Counted from the first letter of the stretch, positions 47,067 through 59,520 are shown. The stretch is 64,000 bases of DNA from Pyrus communis (GCF_963583255.1 NC_084818.1:9798222-9862221), one strand, 5' to 3'. The notes: generated by a model from the letters alone, not told the origin. Program-made: numbers and translations.

Positions 47067-48508
47067 AAAAATAAAAAGCTGAAAAGGATGTCCTTTAAAC
47101 TTCAATTTTGATTATATTTTCTATGGGTCCACAGTTTTGATGCCACTTCAGTCAACGATTGCTGAAGATGCCTTGCTGAGCTGAATGTGAAAACTCCAAA
47201 GGGATCAAAGCAAAGACCCAGAAAGAAAAGATGGTTTCTTTTTTTAATTTTCCCACTTTCTCTTTTGCTGCTATAAAAATTTACCTCAGAAATTAAAGGA
47301 ACGGGTCTTTTTGTTTTTGTTTTGGGTTTTTTTTTTCTTTTCAATCAGGCCCTTCAAAGAAAGGGTCAAGACTGGGGCAAAGAGGGAGTCTTCAGTCTCC
47401 CCACAAGCTTAAAAGACAACTTATTTCTCAGATTACAACTTTCCAAATTACCCAAAAGAGAAAAAAAGAGAAAGGAAATCCCTTTTATTCCTCTACTTTT
47501 GAAATATTCTCTGTATTTTTGACAGGGTTTCTGTGGTGAACCGATTGCCAATTTTCCCGGGAAAATTGGGTGCATATCCCCGGAAAATTATGGGGAGAAG
47601 ATTGATGGTGCTGTGAGTTTTGGTGGGCATGTGCTTTTTCTCAGGTATGTCTCTTGAACTTTATCTTCTTCAACCAGTGAAGACTTTTGTGCTGACTAAA
47701 TGGGGTCTTTGGAATTCTGGGTTATTTGCATATTTGATGTTTAATGGGGTCCTTCTGGATTGCAATTTGAGCCCAAAATTGAAGAAAGAAGGTGGAAAAT
47801 GAAGCATTATTAATTTCAGATTTTTGAATTAGGACTACAACTTACTAGTATCTGTGCTTTCTAATTCTCTGTGTTGCAAATGCATGATATTTGTTGCTAG
47901 GGTCTGCAAGAAGTAATTTTTTTTGGGTTCGCTAATCGTTTCTTCTGGGATTTAGTGTCTAGGATAGTTCTGTTAATTCGGTTGTTGAGAGAAGTAGGAA
48001 AAGAAGAACTAGTTTTGGTAAATTACAAATTTTTCTTGATTTTTTTAATGAAAAAAGGGACCTAGACTTCATTAGAGCCAATACAGATTTATGAACGAGC
48101 TTACTCTCCGTCATTTAATTGTTGATAAACTAACCAAAACAACCTTTCTTTTGTTCGCTGAGGAAATGGAAGGGATAGTGAAGAAACTGGCAGTTCTAGT
48201 GTTACTTCATGTTGTTTTGATTTCTGAAAAATGGGTAATTGAAGACTAGTGAGTAGATTCGGGACATTGAGCAGGAGCGGAACCCTCAATGTGTCGAATT
48301 AAAGATAATACAAGACTTAATTCTCAGCAACCAAACAGAAAATTTATAAGCAGTTTTCAGTTTTGTGTGATTTTTATTTGGTGCTCTTAATGCTGAGTTG
48401 GTCCATATGTGTGTGAGGGAATACATTCAAGTGTAATCATTCTAGTGAAGCATTACTAAAACTAAGAAAATACTGTGATATTTCAGATTGAAAGGTATAT
48501 AGAGAAAA
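47067..48508 (+). other. 5' flank and probable 5' UTR with intron of the U-box gene
   Basis: A donor-like CAG|GTATGT at 47643/47644 and an acceptor-like TTTCAG ending at 48486 could bound a leader intron of about 840 bp, which is common in large plant genes. This is inference; transcript data would decide. Confidence 0.35.
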
Positions 48509-48631
48509 ATGGAAGGTACAGCAGGCATGAAAACTATTTCGGATCAGAAGCTCGAGGTTGTTGTCCTGCAAGGCTTCTGCTTTTTTTGTCAGTTGTGCAA
48601 TCAAATGGAAAATGAGGATCTCACTTCCTAG
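48509..48631 (+). promoter_or_regulatory. Upstream ORF of 40 codons before the U-box gene
   Basis: ATG at 48509, stop TAG at 48629-48631, ending 17 bases before the main ATG at 48649. The peptide starts MEGTAGMKTISDQ and ends MENEDLTS. If the leader is unspliced here, it would precede the main frame and could limit translation. Confidence 0.4.
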
Positions 48632-48648
48632 TGTTGGTGAGTTTCAAA

Positions 48649-51600
48649 ATGTTGGCAGTAGACTTGGTTTCAAATGCTGCATCTCCTCCGGCTTCAGAAA
48701 TCATTTCTCAAATAGTGGAGGCCATTTTAGAAATTTCAGCTGCTGCCGGGGACGTCCTTGTTAAGAAGGATACGTTTAAAGAGCTTTCAACTTATCTGGA
48801 AGGGATAGTCCCCATCTTAAAAGAGTTGAACAAGAAAGCTGTTCTTCATTCTGAGAGCTTAAACAATGTTATGGCCATTCTTAACCGAGAAATCAGAGGT
48901 GCAAAGCAACTGACACTTGAGTGCAGGAAGAGAAACAAAGTGTATCTCTTAATGCATTGCCGAACAATAGTTAAGCGCCTAGGAGACATTATGAAAGAGA
49001 TCAGTAGGGCTTTAGGTCTTCTTCCCCTGAGTTCACTAGATCTTTCATCTGGCATAATTGAAGAAATTGAAAAGCTTTGTGATAATATGCAGCGAGCTGA
49101 GTTCAGGGCAGCAATATCAGAAGAAGAGATTTTGGACAAAATCGAGTCTGGAATCCAGGAGAGAAACGTTGATCGTTCTTATGCAAATAATTTGGTGGTT
49201 CTCATAGCAGGGGCAATCGGAATCTCAACTGAGAGGTCAGTGTTAAAGAAGGAATTAGAGGAATTCAGAAATGAGATAGAAAATGCTCGGCTGAGGAAAG
49301 ACCAGGCTGAAGCTATACAGATGGAACAGATAATTGCTTTATTAGAAAGGGCTGATGCGGCTTCATCTTCTAAGGAGAGAGAAAAAAAATATATGATTAA
49401 GCGGAAATCTTTAGGGGCTCAACCATTGGAACCACTTCAATCATTTTATTGTCCAATCACCAGGGATGTTATGATGGACCCTGTGGAAACTTCTTCCGGA
49501 CAGACATTTGAGAGAAGTGCTATAGAGAAGTGGTTTGCTGATGGGAACAAATTGTGCCCCCTGACCATGACTTCTTTGGACACATCAATTTTGCGGCCCA
49601 ATAAAACTCTCCGACAATCCATAGAAGAATGGAAGGATAGAAATTCGATGATTATGATTGGTTCCTTGAAATCAAAACTCCAATCTGAAGAAGAAGAAGA
49701 AGTGCTTCATTGCCTGGGTGATTTACTAGATCTCTGTAAACAAAGAGAATTGCATAAGGAATGGATCATACTGGAGAACTACATACCTATTCTCATTCAA
49801 CTTCTTGGTGTTAAAACTCCCGAGATAAGGAACAATGCTCTTCTCGTCCTTTGCATTTTGGTGAAGGATGGTGATGATGCGAAGGTAATACTTTGTTTAC
49901 TCTAACTACATCATGTGCTCTTCTCTCTCTCTCTCTCTCCCTCTCTCTCCCTCTCTCTCTCTGCTGTGATATTATTTTGATGAACAATGTTGTTCTTCAT
50001 TTTCGTACATGTTTGATTTTCTTAAATCCTTCCTGTATGGCTAACCTTAAAAATAATGATGCAGGAAAGAATTGCCATCGCTGATAATGGCATTGAATCT
50101 ATTGTTCGTTCACTTGGGCGCCGTGTTGAGGAAAGGAAGTTAGCAGTTGCATTACTTTTGGAGTTATCAAAAAGTAATTTGATAAGAGAATACATTGGGA
50201 AGGTTCAAGGTTGCATACTCCTATTAGTTACCATGTCCAACAGTGATGATAATCGGGCTGCCAGAGATGCACAAGAGCTACTGGAGAATCTGTCATTCTC
50301 TGATGAGAATGTTATACAGATGGCGAAGGCAAACTATTTTAAACATTTGCTGCAGCGTCTCACTACAGGTTCTCTCATATTCTTTCATCTTGATTTCTCA
50401 TAAATGCCTTATACAGGACCTTTTCTTTGTTTTCTGGTTGTACACTCATGCAGATTGTAAAATACCAAAATACATATTTTGAAGCTAAAGGTGCAACCTT
50501 TAGTCAACCTAGAATTGCGAGTTTCAATTTTCAATTTTATTTTTATTTTTTGCAACCTTTAGTAATATATCTAACTGGTACCTTCTATTTTTCATATTGT
50601 TTGTAGTCAAAAGTTTAGCAATTTAAATTTTATCAGTACAATTTATTCTTCAGCGATCTAATTTTTCACCAAAACCAATTGAATTCCATTAGTTTACATT
50701 TTTGCATACTTGGATATGATTATGTAAAATTCAATTTATACATTAATATGTCTTTTAGTTTAGTTTATGAAAGCTTAAACGTGTTCTATCTATTGTATGT
50801 TTATACTTAAGATAGCCTTAGGTATGCAATGGATTTTCAGTTTGTATTTGGCACATTTTATGTGTCTTAAGGGTTCATCTTATGAGTAAAGAAAGTTATT
50901 TGCTATAACTTTTGTCATTTCTTTTATTCAGGACCGGAGGATGTAAAAATAGTCATGGCATCAAATTTGGCGGAGATGGAGTTGACCGACCACAATAAAG
51001 AATCTTTGGTTGAAGGAGGAGTAATGAGTCCGCTTCTTTACATGATCTCACATGGTGACATTCCAATTAAAATGGTGGCTGTTAGAGCTCTTAGAAACCT
51101 CTCAAGCTTACCTAAAAATGGTCTACAGATGATTCGAGAAGGTGTAGAACGCCCATTACTTGACCTTCTTTTCAATCTTAGTCCGTCATTGTCAAGTTTG
51201 CGTGAATATATAGCAGCCACGATTATGCAACTCTCCATGTCAATGGCATCTCAAGAATCCAACCAGACACCCGTTCCATTTTTGGAATCAGATGAAGATA
51301 TTGTCAAGCTTTTCTCTTTGATTAGCTTGATGGGGCCTAATGTACAGCAAAGCATCGTTCGGACCTTCCACACCTTATGTCAATCCCCCTCTGCTACAAG
51401 CATCAAGAGCAAGTTGATGCAGGTGTGCATCTTATTTTACAAGAGATTTTAATTTCAATAAAAATTGCTTTCCTGCATGCACAAATCTACTTGTAGAATA
51501 TTAACGGGATTTAGAGGTTTGAATATAAATGTGGCTAGTCTCATAAGAACTTGGGAGGTAGGCGAAGGTTCAAAGGGATATCAACTGAAATTATATGAAG

Positions 51601-53077
51601 TGAAGCTTCAACTGACAGGCCTTTTTCTTTCCTTCTAAGAAAATGCAATGGGATTTATCATGTTTTGCAATTAGTAGTCATCATCACTCAACTTTCCTCC
51701 ATTACCCTCTTGCGCTAACGACTGGGGTAGTGTATGCACAATTTAGATTTGTGATGCACATCCAAATTCCCATACAAATAATATATGCAAAAAGAAATTG
51801 ATTGAAGCTTTACTAAGAGAAGGTTGTATTTATAGAATTTATTGATATATTTTGAGTTATTGTCTCCTTTATGGATATACCATGTTCTTCTGGGTTGATT
51901 GAAATGTGAAGTTAGGAAATGTTAAATCAGAGGTAGCCTTTCATTGAATTTCAGAATATTCCCAGTTCTTTTTCTACAATTTATCTCATAACCTGACATA
52001 ATAACATCTTTACCAGATACTAACTTGATTTAATCTGCTTCTGCTGGACAAGCGTTGTATAAGCTTTCACTGATTTTGTTACTTTTACAGTCCTCGGTTT
52101 TACAAGTATTGGTTCAGTTGTGCGAGAATGATGACCTAAACCTACGAGCAAATGCTGTAAAGCTGTTCTCTTGCTTAGTAGAACGTGGCAGTGAAGTCAC
52201 CACTATCCTGGAGCATGTGAATCAGAAGTGCATTGAGACTATACTCAAGATCATCAAAACTTCTGATGACGAAGAAGAGATTGCTTCTGCAATGGGCATT
52301 ATCTCTAACATTCCGGAAAACCCGGAGATCACACAGTGGCTTATGGATGATGGGGCACTACCTGTCATACTCAATTTTCTTCAGAACGGTTCCCATAGAA
52401 ATCAGTTGATAGAGAATGCGGTCGGAGCCATTTGTCGTTTCACTGCTCCAACAAACTTGGAATGGCAAAAGAGTGCAGCTGAAGCTGGCATTATCCCGTT
52501 GTTCGTACGTTTGCTGGAGTCTGGAACCTCATTGACAAAGGAACGTGCGGCCATATCTCTTTCTCTATTTTCAAAGAGTTCACCACGGTTGAGCAGGTCT
52601 TCACCTAACCGCAAAGGATTCTGCTGCTTCTCAGCCCCACCAGAAACCAGATGCCCTGTTCATGGTGGAATCTGTGGCATTGTTTCATCATTTTGCCTTG
52701 TGGAGGCTGGTGCAGTGGGCCCACTGGTTAGGATTCTTGGGGAACCTGATCCCAGAGCTTGTGAGGCTTCTTTAGATGCACTATTAACTTTAATCGAAGG
52801 TGAGAGACTGCAGATGGGTAGTAAGGTGCTCACTGATGCGGATGCCATCCCACCTATAATAAAATTTCTTGTTCAACCATACCCTAGTCTGCAAGAGAAG
52901 GCCTTAAATGCTCTAGAAAGAATGTTCCGGCTGCTGGAGTTTAAACAGAAGTTTGGAGGCTCCGCTCAGATGCCTTTAGTTGATTTAACTCAGCGTGGAA
53001 GCGGTAGTGTAAAATCTACGGCAGCCAGAATACTTGCTCACTTGAACGTGCTTCACGCTCAGTCTTCTTATTTCTGA
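48649..53077 (+). CDS. U-box / ARM-repeat E3 ubiquitin ligase (PUB42/43/44-like)
   Basis: Probable ubiquitin ligase in which the U-box binds the E2 and ARM repeats bind targets. Four exons: 48649-49884, 50065-50368, 50932-51422 and 52091-53077, with junctions AAG|GTAATA..ATGCAG, ACAG|GTTCTC..ATTCAG and CAG|GTGTGC..TTACAG, all in frame, giving 1005 residues. The N-terminal helical region (1-260) includes LECRKRNKVYLLMHCRTIVKRL. The U-box at about 262-335 begins FYCPITRDVMMDPVETSSGQ and has IEKWFADGNKLCP. ARM-type helical repeats run from about 340 to the end (NALLVLCILVK, MVAVRALRNLS, AVGAICRFT). Long members with the U-box after an N-domain match the PUB42-44 group, which includes SAUL1. Start: first ATG of the open frame; the codons before it lack one. 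Confidence 0.9.
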
Positions 53078-53739
53078 AGGAGCTTCATAGATTCAGCTAC
53101 GTGTCATTGATTTGAAGGTCAAGCATAAACTCACCCTTGTGCTTAAACTTCGCAACGATTATCAAACATGGGGACTGGCCATGTAAAGCTCGACAAGAGA
53201 GAGCCCTTCATATTTTTATAAGAAGGCGAAGCATGGTTCTCTGTCCAGTATGCCCATCATCTGGTTTTTGGCGACATGGGATCAGAGGGACGCAGTTGAA
53301 TTTGTCTTGACACGAGTAGCAGCTTCGAGACTGAAACTGACAGTTTAAATTGTGCTGCTCTTACATAGAAATGAGGTGTCGCAGGAACTTGGTTTCCGCT
53401 TGTATATTTGAAGCTTGATTTGTACGTTGGTGTAAGGAGAAGAGATCATTGCAAGCCACCAGTGGTAGCCTGGTAAGGTAAGCTGAGATCATTTTTCGAC
53501 GAAAATTAAATTCTTTTTCTACTATAGGATGTGGATTCTTTGTGTATACATAGGAAACGTTCAAAAAATTCACGATAAATTTTTCGAATAAGTTGTGTCG
53601 TTTATATCCTTTCATATGAATCATATTCTCTTTTAATTCAATCTTCAAGTTCTATTTTCATTAAGCAATGAATTTGTTTTCCTACTGATCATAACCTTAG
53701 ATTGTATCATGCTGTCTTCTCTTTCTTTCTTCTCAATTT
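53078..53739. other. 3' UTR and flank of the U-box gene
   Basis: No further gene recognised. Confidence 0.5.
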
Positions 53740-54235
53740 TCTCCTCCTCCCTATTAACTTAAGAACCTCATCGACGAGTATCACCGGCGTGGAGAGCAAA
53801 ATTATGAGGGGCCATTCGTTCGGACTCAATGGAACAACACCGAACACGTCTGCGAGAAACGGATGTAGAGGATGCGGCAGTGAAGCCCAAACGAGACTGA
53901 CATGGCAACCAGAAGCAGCTCCGAGTTGGTTTCTTCATTATATGAATGTCAGCTGGGTGAAAACCGGTATCCAGATTTACTCACAGAAGCTGCACGGGTA
54001 TCATGCATTCGGGTGTTTCCTAACGCAGCAGTCGAGTTATGGATATGACCTCTCCGACATTTGAAGATATCATGTACCCGCAAATGGACGGTGAAAGAGG
54101 GAGGATGATGAACAAAGAGATTTACCGGATGAAAGCTTTCATGATAGTGTAAATCGCCCGGCCTTCTGCAACAGCGGAAGCAATGGTACTGAAATTATCA
54201 TCTGTCAAAACCAGATCCGAAGCTTCTTCCGCAAC
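53740..54235 (-). pseudogene. Decayed fragment of an ER-type Ca2+-ATPase gene (ECA1/4-like)
   Basis: Minus-strand blocks appear in P-type ATPase order: [18 protein letters not shown] then [37 protein letters not shown] with a stop at the following Trp position (53991-53993), [28 protein letters not shown], and [20 protein letters not shown] close to the C-terminus. Blocks fall in different frames. An intron-like insert remains between FIR and MISSN (donor CG|GTAAAT, acceptor mutated), so this is a fragment of a genomic copy, not a retrocopy. The upstream two thirds of the gene are absent. Confidence 0.78.
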
Positions 54236-54359
54236 CTGAGGTATGAAGCATGAAGGCTTAGAAGTCATACCGCAAGGCCCAAAGTTGATAGCGGCACCAA
54301 TGTTTCGTGTGGGCAACAATGGTTGCCCCGTGCGCAGGCCCGCTTCGTTTTGCATGCCT

Positions 54360-54940
54360 TTTTTTTTTTTTTTTTTTGGTGATGAGCTCCCCTCATTTTG
54401 CACGCACGGAACATGCCACATTTTGCGTGCCAAAAGCCTGGTTCGTTTTTTCTACCTTGTTTTTTGTGCACTGAGCTAGCCTCGTCTAGCGGGCCTAATT
54501 TTTCATGCACTAAGATCGTCTCGTTTAGTGTGACAAAAGCTCGTCTTATTTTTGTAAGCGGAGCCTGCCTCATTTTCAGTGCGCTTGGATTTGCCTTGTT
54601 TTGCATGCGTTGAGTTCACCTTATTTTGCACGTCGCATTTTTCATGCATCAAGCTCACCTCGCTTTATGTGCACTAAGCTCTTGTTTTACGTGCACAAAG
54701 CCAGTCTCGTTTTTCAGGCACTTAAGTTCGCCTCATTTTGTGTGTATGGAGTTCGTCTCGTTTTGCATGTCGTTTTTTGTGCACCGAGCCAGCCTCATTT
54801 TGCGCACGTAAAGCTTGTCTCATTTTTTGTGAGCGGAGTCCGCCTCGTTTTATGTGCGTCCTAGTTTACCTCATTCTGAGTGCACGGAGACTGCCTTGTT
54901 TTGCGTGCACAGAGATTGCATCTTTTTGCACTCACTAAGT
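54360..54940 (+). repeat. Degenerate tandem array of CTCGTTTTGCGTGCAC-type units
   Basis: Many imperfect copies of a roughly 25-45 bp motif built from GCCTCGTTTTGCGTGCACNGAG. Frames through it (for example 54601-54864) are open only because the unit repeats and are unlikely to be genes. It starts with a poly-T run at 54360-54378. Confidence 0.7.
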
Positions 54941-54946
54941 AGGATG

Positions 54947-56060
54947 TTAGAGAAATATTTTACATGGGAGTTAACGAAAATGTTGCAAGATCTTTGGATG
55001 TGATCTTAATGTTTATTAGGTCCCTAAGCCAGTTTTTTTATTGATTTTTAAAATTGAAAATAGAAAAAATAATAAAAACTAGTAGTGGGGCCCAAAGAGA
55101 TTTGTAGGTTTCGAAAATCTTGGGAATGTCCTAAATTAATTTTATTAAAAGTGTGGTGCTACTAGAATGACTCAAATTTTCCATTATATTGAATCTTGTA
55201 AAAATCCTTAAAATTCATTAGAAAACATGGATTATAACTCACAGTTGTGAAAAAAAAATTTCAACTTTTAGTTTTAGGAAATATTTTGCATATGAGTTAA
55301 CGAAAATGTTGCAAGACCTTTGGATGTAAGCCTATTGTTTATTAGGTCACAGAAGTATTTTCTATTGATTTTTAAAGTTGAGCAAATAGAAAAATAATAT
55401 AAACTAATAGTGAGGCCCCCAAAGAGATTTGTAGGTGCTGAAAATTTTTGGAATGTCCTAAATTAATTTTACGAAACATATGGTGCGACCAGAATGACTC
55501 AGATTTTGACTTATAATGAATCTTGTAAAAGTTCTCAAAACCGATTAGAAAACGTGGGAATTAAAGAAAATTCTGCATGACATTTGGATGTGATTTTATC
55601 ATTTATTAGGTCCCAAAACTATTGATTTTCAAAAGTTGAAAAATAGAAAAAAATAATGAAAACTAATAACCACCCACCCACCCAATAGAAAAAAATAATG
55701 AAAACTAATAACCACCCACCCACCCACACACCCACCCACCCACCCACCCACCCAACCCTCCCCCCCCACCCCCCGCCGCCGCCGCCGCCGCCGCCGCCGC
55801 AACCCCAAACAAAAAAACAAGAGGTTTGCAGCTGTCTAAAATATTGGGAATGTCCTAACTTAATTTTAGGAACCATGTGGTGCAAGTAGAGTGACTCTAA
55901 CTTTTGCTTATGACAAATGTTGTAAAAGTTCTCAAAATTATGTGAAAAAAATTGAAATTTTTAGCTTTAGGAAATATTTTACGTTGGAGTTAAGGAAAAT
56001 ATTGCAAGACCTTTGGACGTGATCTTACTGTTTATTAAGTTCCGAAGTAGTGATAAAAAA
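54947..56060 (+). repeat. Diverged tandem repeat, unit about 326 bp, four partial copies
   Basis: The landmark TTAACGAAAATGTTGCAAGA recurs at 54971 and 55297, with variants at about 55561 and 55990. Each copy continues TTTGGATGTGATCTTA, GTTTATTAGGTCC, AAAGAGATTTGTAGG and GGAATGTCCTAAATTAATTT. The third interval is shorter and the last is lengthened by a microsatellite block. I do not recognise the family. Confidence 0.75.
55643..55800. repeat. Duplicated A-rich segment with (CCCA)n and (CCG)n microsatellites
   Basis: AATAGAAAAAAATAATGAAA with its CCACCCACCCA tail occurs twice (from about 55645 and 55684), followed by a long CCCA run and then CCG repeats (about 55773-55800). The complementary strand is extremely G-rich. 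Confidence 0.85.
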
Positions 56061-56910
56061 TATTCTGATATTTGTCTAGAATCTTATGGAATCGAGTTGA
56101 TGAAAGTGAAAATCATTCTCAATGTAAATTTAACATATCCAAGTAATTCACGAGTATTCTTCTTTAAAAAAAAAAAAAAAAAAAAAAAGTGATTTTGCGT
56201 ATTTACTCATGAATACAAAATCCTGTGTTTGTCCAGCATTTCAATCTTACAAGTCAAAGGGCTAGCGTTTGGGATAGGAGTCCAAAGGGTAGAGTGACTG
56301 CTGAACCACCAAAAGTAATTTGTTAATTTGTGTGGCATTTGCACTAGAAAATTTCGTGTAACCAAAGACGTCACATGACAAATATCTATGGAACCATTGG
56401 CGCAACAAACGACAAACATACATTGAACTGGAGACGCCATTGGAACTGTGTATTAGTTGCATCAGAGAATCTCTCCATTTGCACATGGTGGAAGAACTGC
56501 TCAGAACGCAACCAAGCTTCCTCTGAGTGACCGAGTCATGTCCCTCAAATGGGGGGGCCGATAGCCAAATCAAGTGTTTTAACTCATACGCATAGCATTT
56601 CGACTTTCCAAAAACTGAACTAAATATTAACCAAATCCAAACATTTCTCCATACGAGGGGGTAAATTACAGATGCGATAAGAGTCGAGACAATGTGTTCC
56701 AGCAGAAACCTAGCCACATTCTTAATTATTTCCAACCCTAGAGAGCACAACTTGAACGCGATAACGACAGCAAATTTTGGAATCCAAATATCTATCATAA
56801 CCATAAACTAAGTACTATCACAATACGTTTCATCCTCTACAAATGTACCTAAAAGCTATATAGGAAAACCACTGAAGATAACGATGAGCTCACTACTGCA
56901 TCAGATGACT
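56061..56910. other. 3' flank of RS31, probable 3' UTR in part
   Basis: Poly-A at 56167-56188. A 180-codon minus-strand frame (56804-56262) begins with an ATG but shows no domain I recognise. It lies just past the RS31 stop and is probably untranslated. Confidence 0.4.
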
Positions 56911-59291
56911 TCAAGTTCTTGATCTTCGGATAGGCGAGCGACTGCAAACAGTAAATGATAAATCACAAACTGAAATGGTATAACATCAACCTCACAAGCA
57001 ATTGAAATCTCTATATATAGTAAAATGAACAGCGTAGTATAAAAACATACCTGCGGTATCTGCCGTATTCAGGACTCTCATTCCTTCCATATTCAGGACT
57101 CCTGCGCCTGTCATACACTGGACCGTTGTACCTGTCATAAACTGGGCTGCGGGGACGACCGTAATCAGGACTGGGGCGCCTGCGATAACCAGGACTTGGT
57201 GATCTCCCATAAGGACTATCACCACGCCTACCATAACTGCCCCTAGGAGGGCTATCGCGATAGCGATCACCTCTCTCGACATCACCTCTCTCACTATCAT
57301 CTCTCAGGGCGTACTCCACAGAGACAACCCTGTCTAGGATCTTGCTGCAAGAATGATATAATTTTGCCTCACTTTCTCAGCATTTTAGTCAAAAGAGTTA
57401 ACCAAGTAAGAAAACAAACATATTACTAACCTCAAATGTGTAGCCTGAAGAGCTTTGGTAGCTTCTTCCTGTGTGTCAAACTGCACAAATGCAAAGTTCC
57501 GACGAATTCTGACATGAAGCACCTTCCCATAAGGCTCAAAGTGTCTTTCAATATCACGAACCTTGGTGTGAACAGGATCAAAGTTGATAACAAACAAAGT
57601 TTTAGTGGGCCTTTGGTTTGCCAGTGATTTAGAGCCATCATGATGGCGACCACGTTCACCCTAATAATTAAATTGTTAATATGTTAAGAGGTTAAGAACT
57701 TAAGAGGCAAGACCCAGAATATATACTACAAAAACTACAATGCATACGACAGAAAGAAAAAAAATCTACAATGAGAGTTTCTAAACAGAAAAGCTATCGT
57801 ACCTTAGCCCATTCCACAGACAGCCTGCGCCTGTCATAACCAAATGGCCTATTATCAAGGTGATGGATAGCTTCTTCAGCATCCCGCTCATCCTCAAAAT
57901 AGACAAAGGCAAAACCTGAAACAGAGAGGAAAAAATCAGAAACAGAAAAGAACAAAGGAAGCATTTGCATATAACCTTTCCCCTGCCATACATCAGCCTC
58001 ATATATATTTCCCCTGCCACAGACTAAGTAAATACAACAACACCTGCATTTTACGTGAGGGGCTTGATGAACATAAGACGGTAGAGGCGTTGCATGAAGA
58101 ACTAAATCATGATGGTAGCATACTAAAGGTTTTAATCCAAAGTTACAAGTCTGAATCATTGGTAAGCATGTTTCGCCATTCAGAGAGCACAAGTTCAGTA
58201 ATGGAAGGCATGGCATGACAGAATCAAAGATCCCCTATTATCATTTGGAGAGCACGAGTGCAGTAATGGAAGGCATGGCATGCAGAATCAAAGATCCCCT
58301 ATTATCAGTGATTGAAGGCATGGCCAGATTTCATTTAATCCCCTATGAACAGTGGTGGACTTGTGGTAGGCATGGCAAAATAAATGATCCGACAATGACA
58401 ATTCTTGTGAAATGGCAACGTTATGCGATGAAGTGGGTGAGTAACGGATGATCGAGTGAAGAAAATGCAGAATGTTGCTATCTGTGAATGGAGTGTAGAG
58501 AAGCAGGCAACCAGGACGGTTTCCTTAATTAAAAATTTGGCATGATGTTGGCTAGCCCAGATAGAAGCTCAGATCAATTTCCATTAGCAGACAAGTTCCT
58601 GCGCCAAAAGAAACACTTAAAAACCTGGTCCAAAGAAATTGCAAACTTGTGGCTGCCACTTCCTTTCCTCCAGGAAAAGAGGCAAAGTAGTCACACATCC
58701 ATAACCAACAAGCTCGAGTTTTACACCGAACTCGTTCTTTATCAAAACAAATGATTAAATATACACATGCCAGGTAGATGGAACACTGGCAACTAAACTT
58801 AGCCTTAGCCCCCGAAACCAACAGACACAGCTGAACATTCTAGGTGCTGATTCTATGAATCAGAGAAAGAAAAAAAGGGTAAATAAAACAACGAAAGGTG
58901 GCAAGCAAATGCAGGATCAAATTAAACCAAACACACCCGTAAAACCATGACACGAGAAGTTCATTTCGTAAATTTTCATTCACATATCAGACTCTTCAAT
59001 GGTCCACAACCAACAGACACACAATCCTAGATGACAAAATCACGAACTCGACAAATACCAAGATAATCATCTGAATTATAGTGGGCAATTAAACAAATCA
59101 ACCCCAACAAAAAAGATTGAAGCTTTGACATAAATCCTTAAATTCTGCATTCAAAACAAATCAAAACCAATCAACGATGTCGTACCAGACTTCATATCGA
59201 CCCGCTCGATCCTCCCGTATTTAGAGAACAACCGATCCAGCTCCGATTGCCGAGTTTCGTACTCGAAGTTGCCGACGAAAACTGGCCTCAT
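56911..59291 (-). CDS. RS31: Serine/arginine-rich splicing factor RS31
   Basis: Plant-specific SR protein of the RS subfamily, acting in the nucleus in splice-site choice. Exons on the minus strand: 59291-59186, 57915-57803, 57660-57431, 57344-57051 and 56941-56911, in frame, 257 residues. RRM1 (1-72) starts [20 protein letters not shown] with RNP1 [11 protein letters not shown]2 (about 93-165) has [16 protein letters not shown] and [10 protein letters not shown]. The RS tail is built of RRPSPDYGR and [12 protein letters not shown] repeats and ends [11 protein letters not shown]. This matches my memory of Arabidopsis RS31 (264 residues) better than RS40/41. The first coding intron is long (1270 bp) and interrupts RRM1, where this family carries alternative exons. 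A leader intron at 59441-59305 is also likely. Confidence 0.93.
58183..58308 (-). repeat. 65-bp tandem duplication in RS31 intron 1
   Basis: GAGAGCAC..CAGTAATGGAAGGCATGGCATG..AGAATCAAAGATCCCCTATTATC occurs twice with a 65-bp offset (58183 and 58248), followed by a weaker third fragment (ATTGAAGGCATGG). Confidence 0.85.
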
Positions 59292-59520
59292 TGTTGCTAT
59301 TTTCCTGCCAATTGCACCCCAAAAAAAAAACCCCTGAAAATTTCCCAAATAATACAGGTACTGATAAGAACACGGAACAGTTATTTGCTGATTAAGAAAA
59401 CCTAAGGAACGACTAGGTTAAATTTTGGAGAAGCAAAATACCTGACAAGGCAAAAACAGAGAGAAGCAAACCCTAGGAATTGCAGAGGAAATATTGGGGA
59501 AAGAGAGGGTATGGTTGGGC

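Noticed and set aside
54243..54938. Several 60-113 codon frames rich in Cys, Phe and His
   Set aside because: They run through a degenerate tandem repeat on both strands and are products of its base composition.
55619..55889. Glycine/tryptophan-rich or proline/histidine-rich frames
   Set aside because: They are translations of the CCCA and CCG microsatellites.
56262..56804. 180-codon minus-strand frame downstream of RS31
   Set aside because: No recognisable domain, and it lies directly past the RS31 stop where 3' UTR is expected. Kept only as a note because its length is somewhat above chance.
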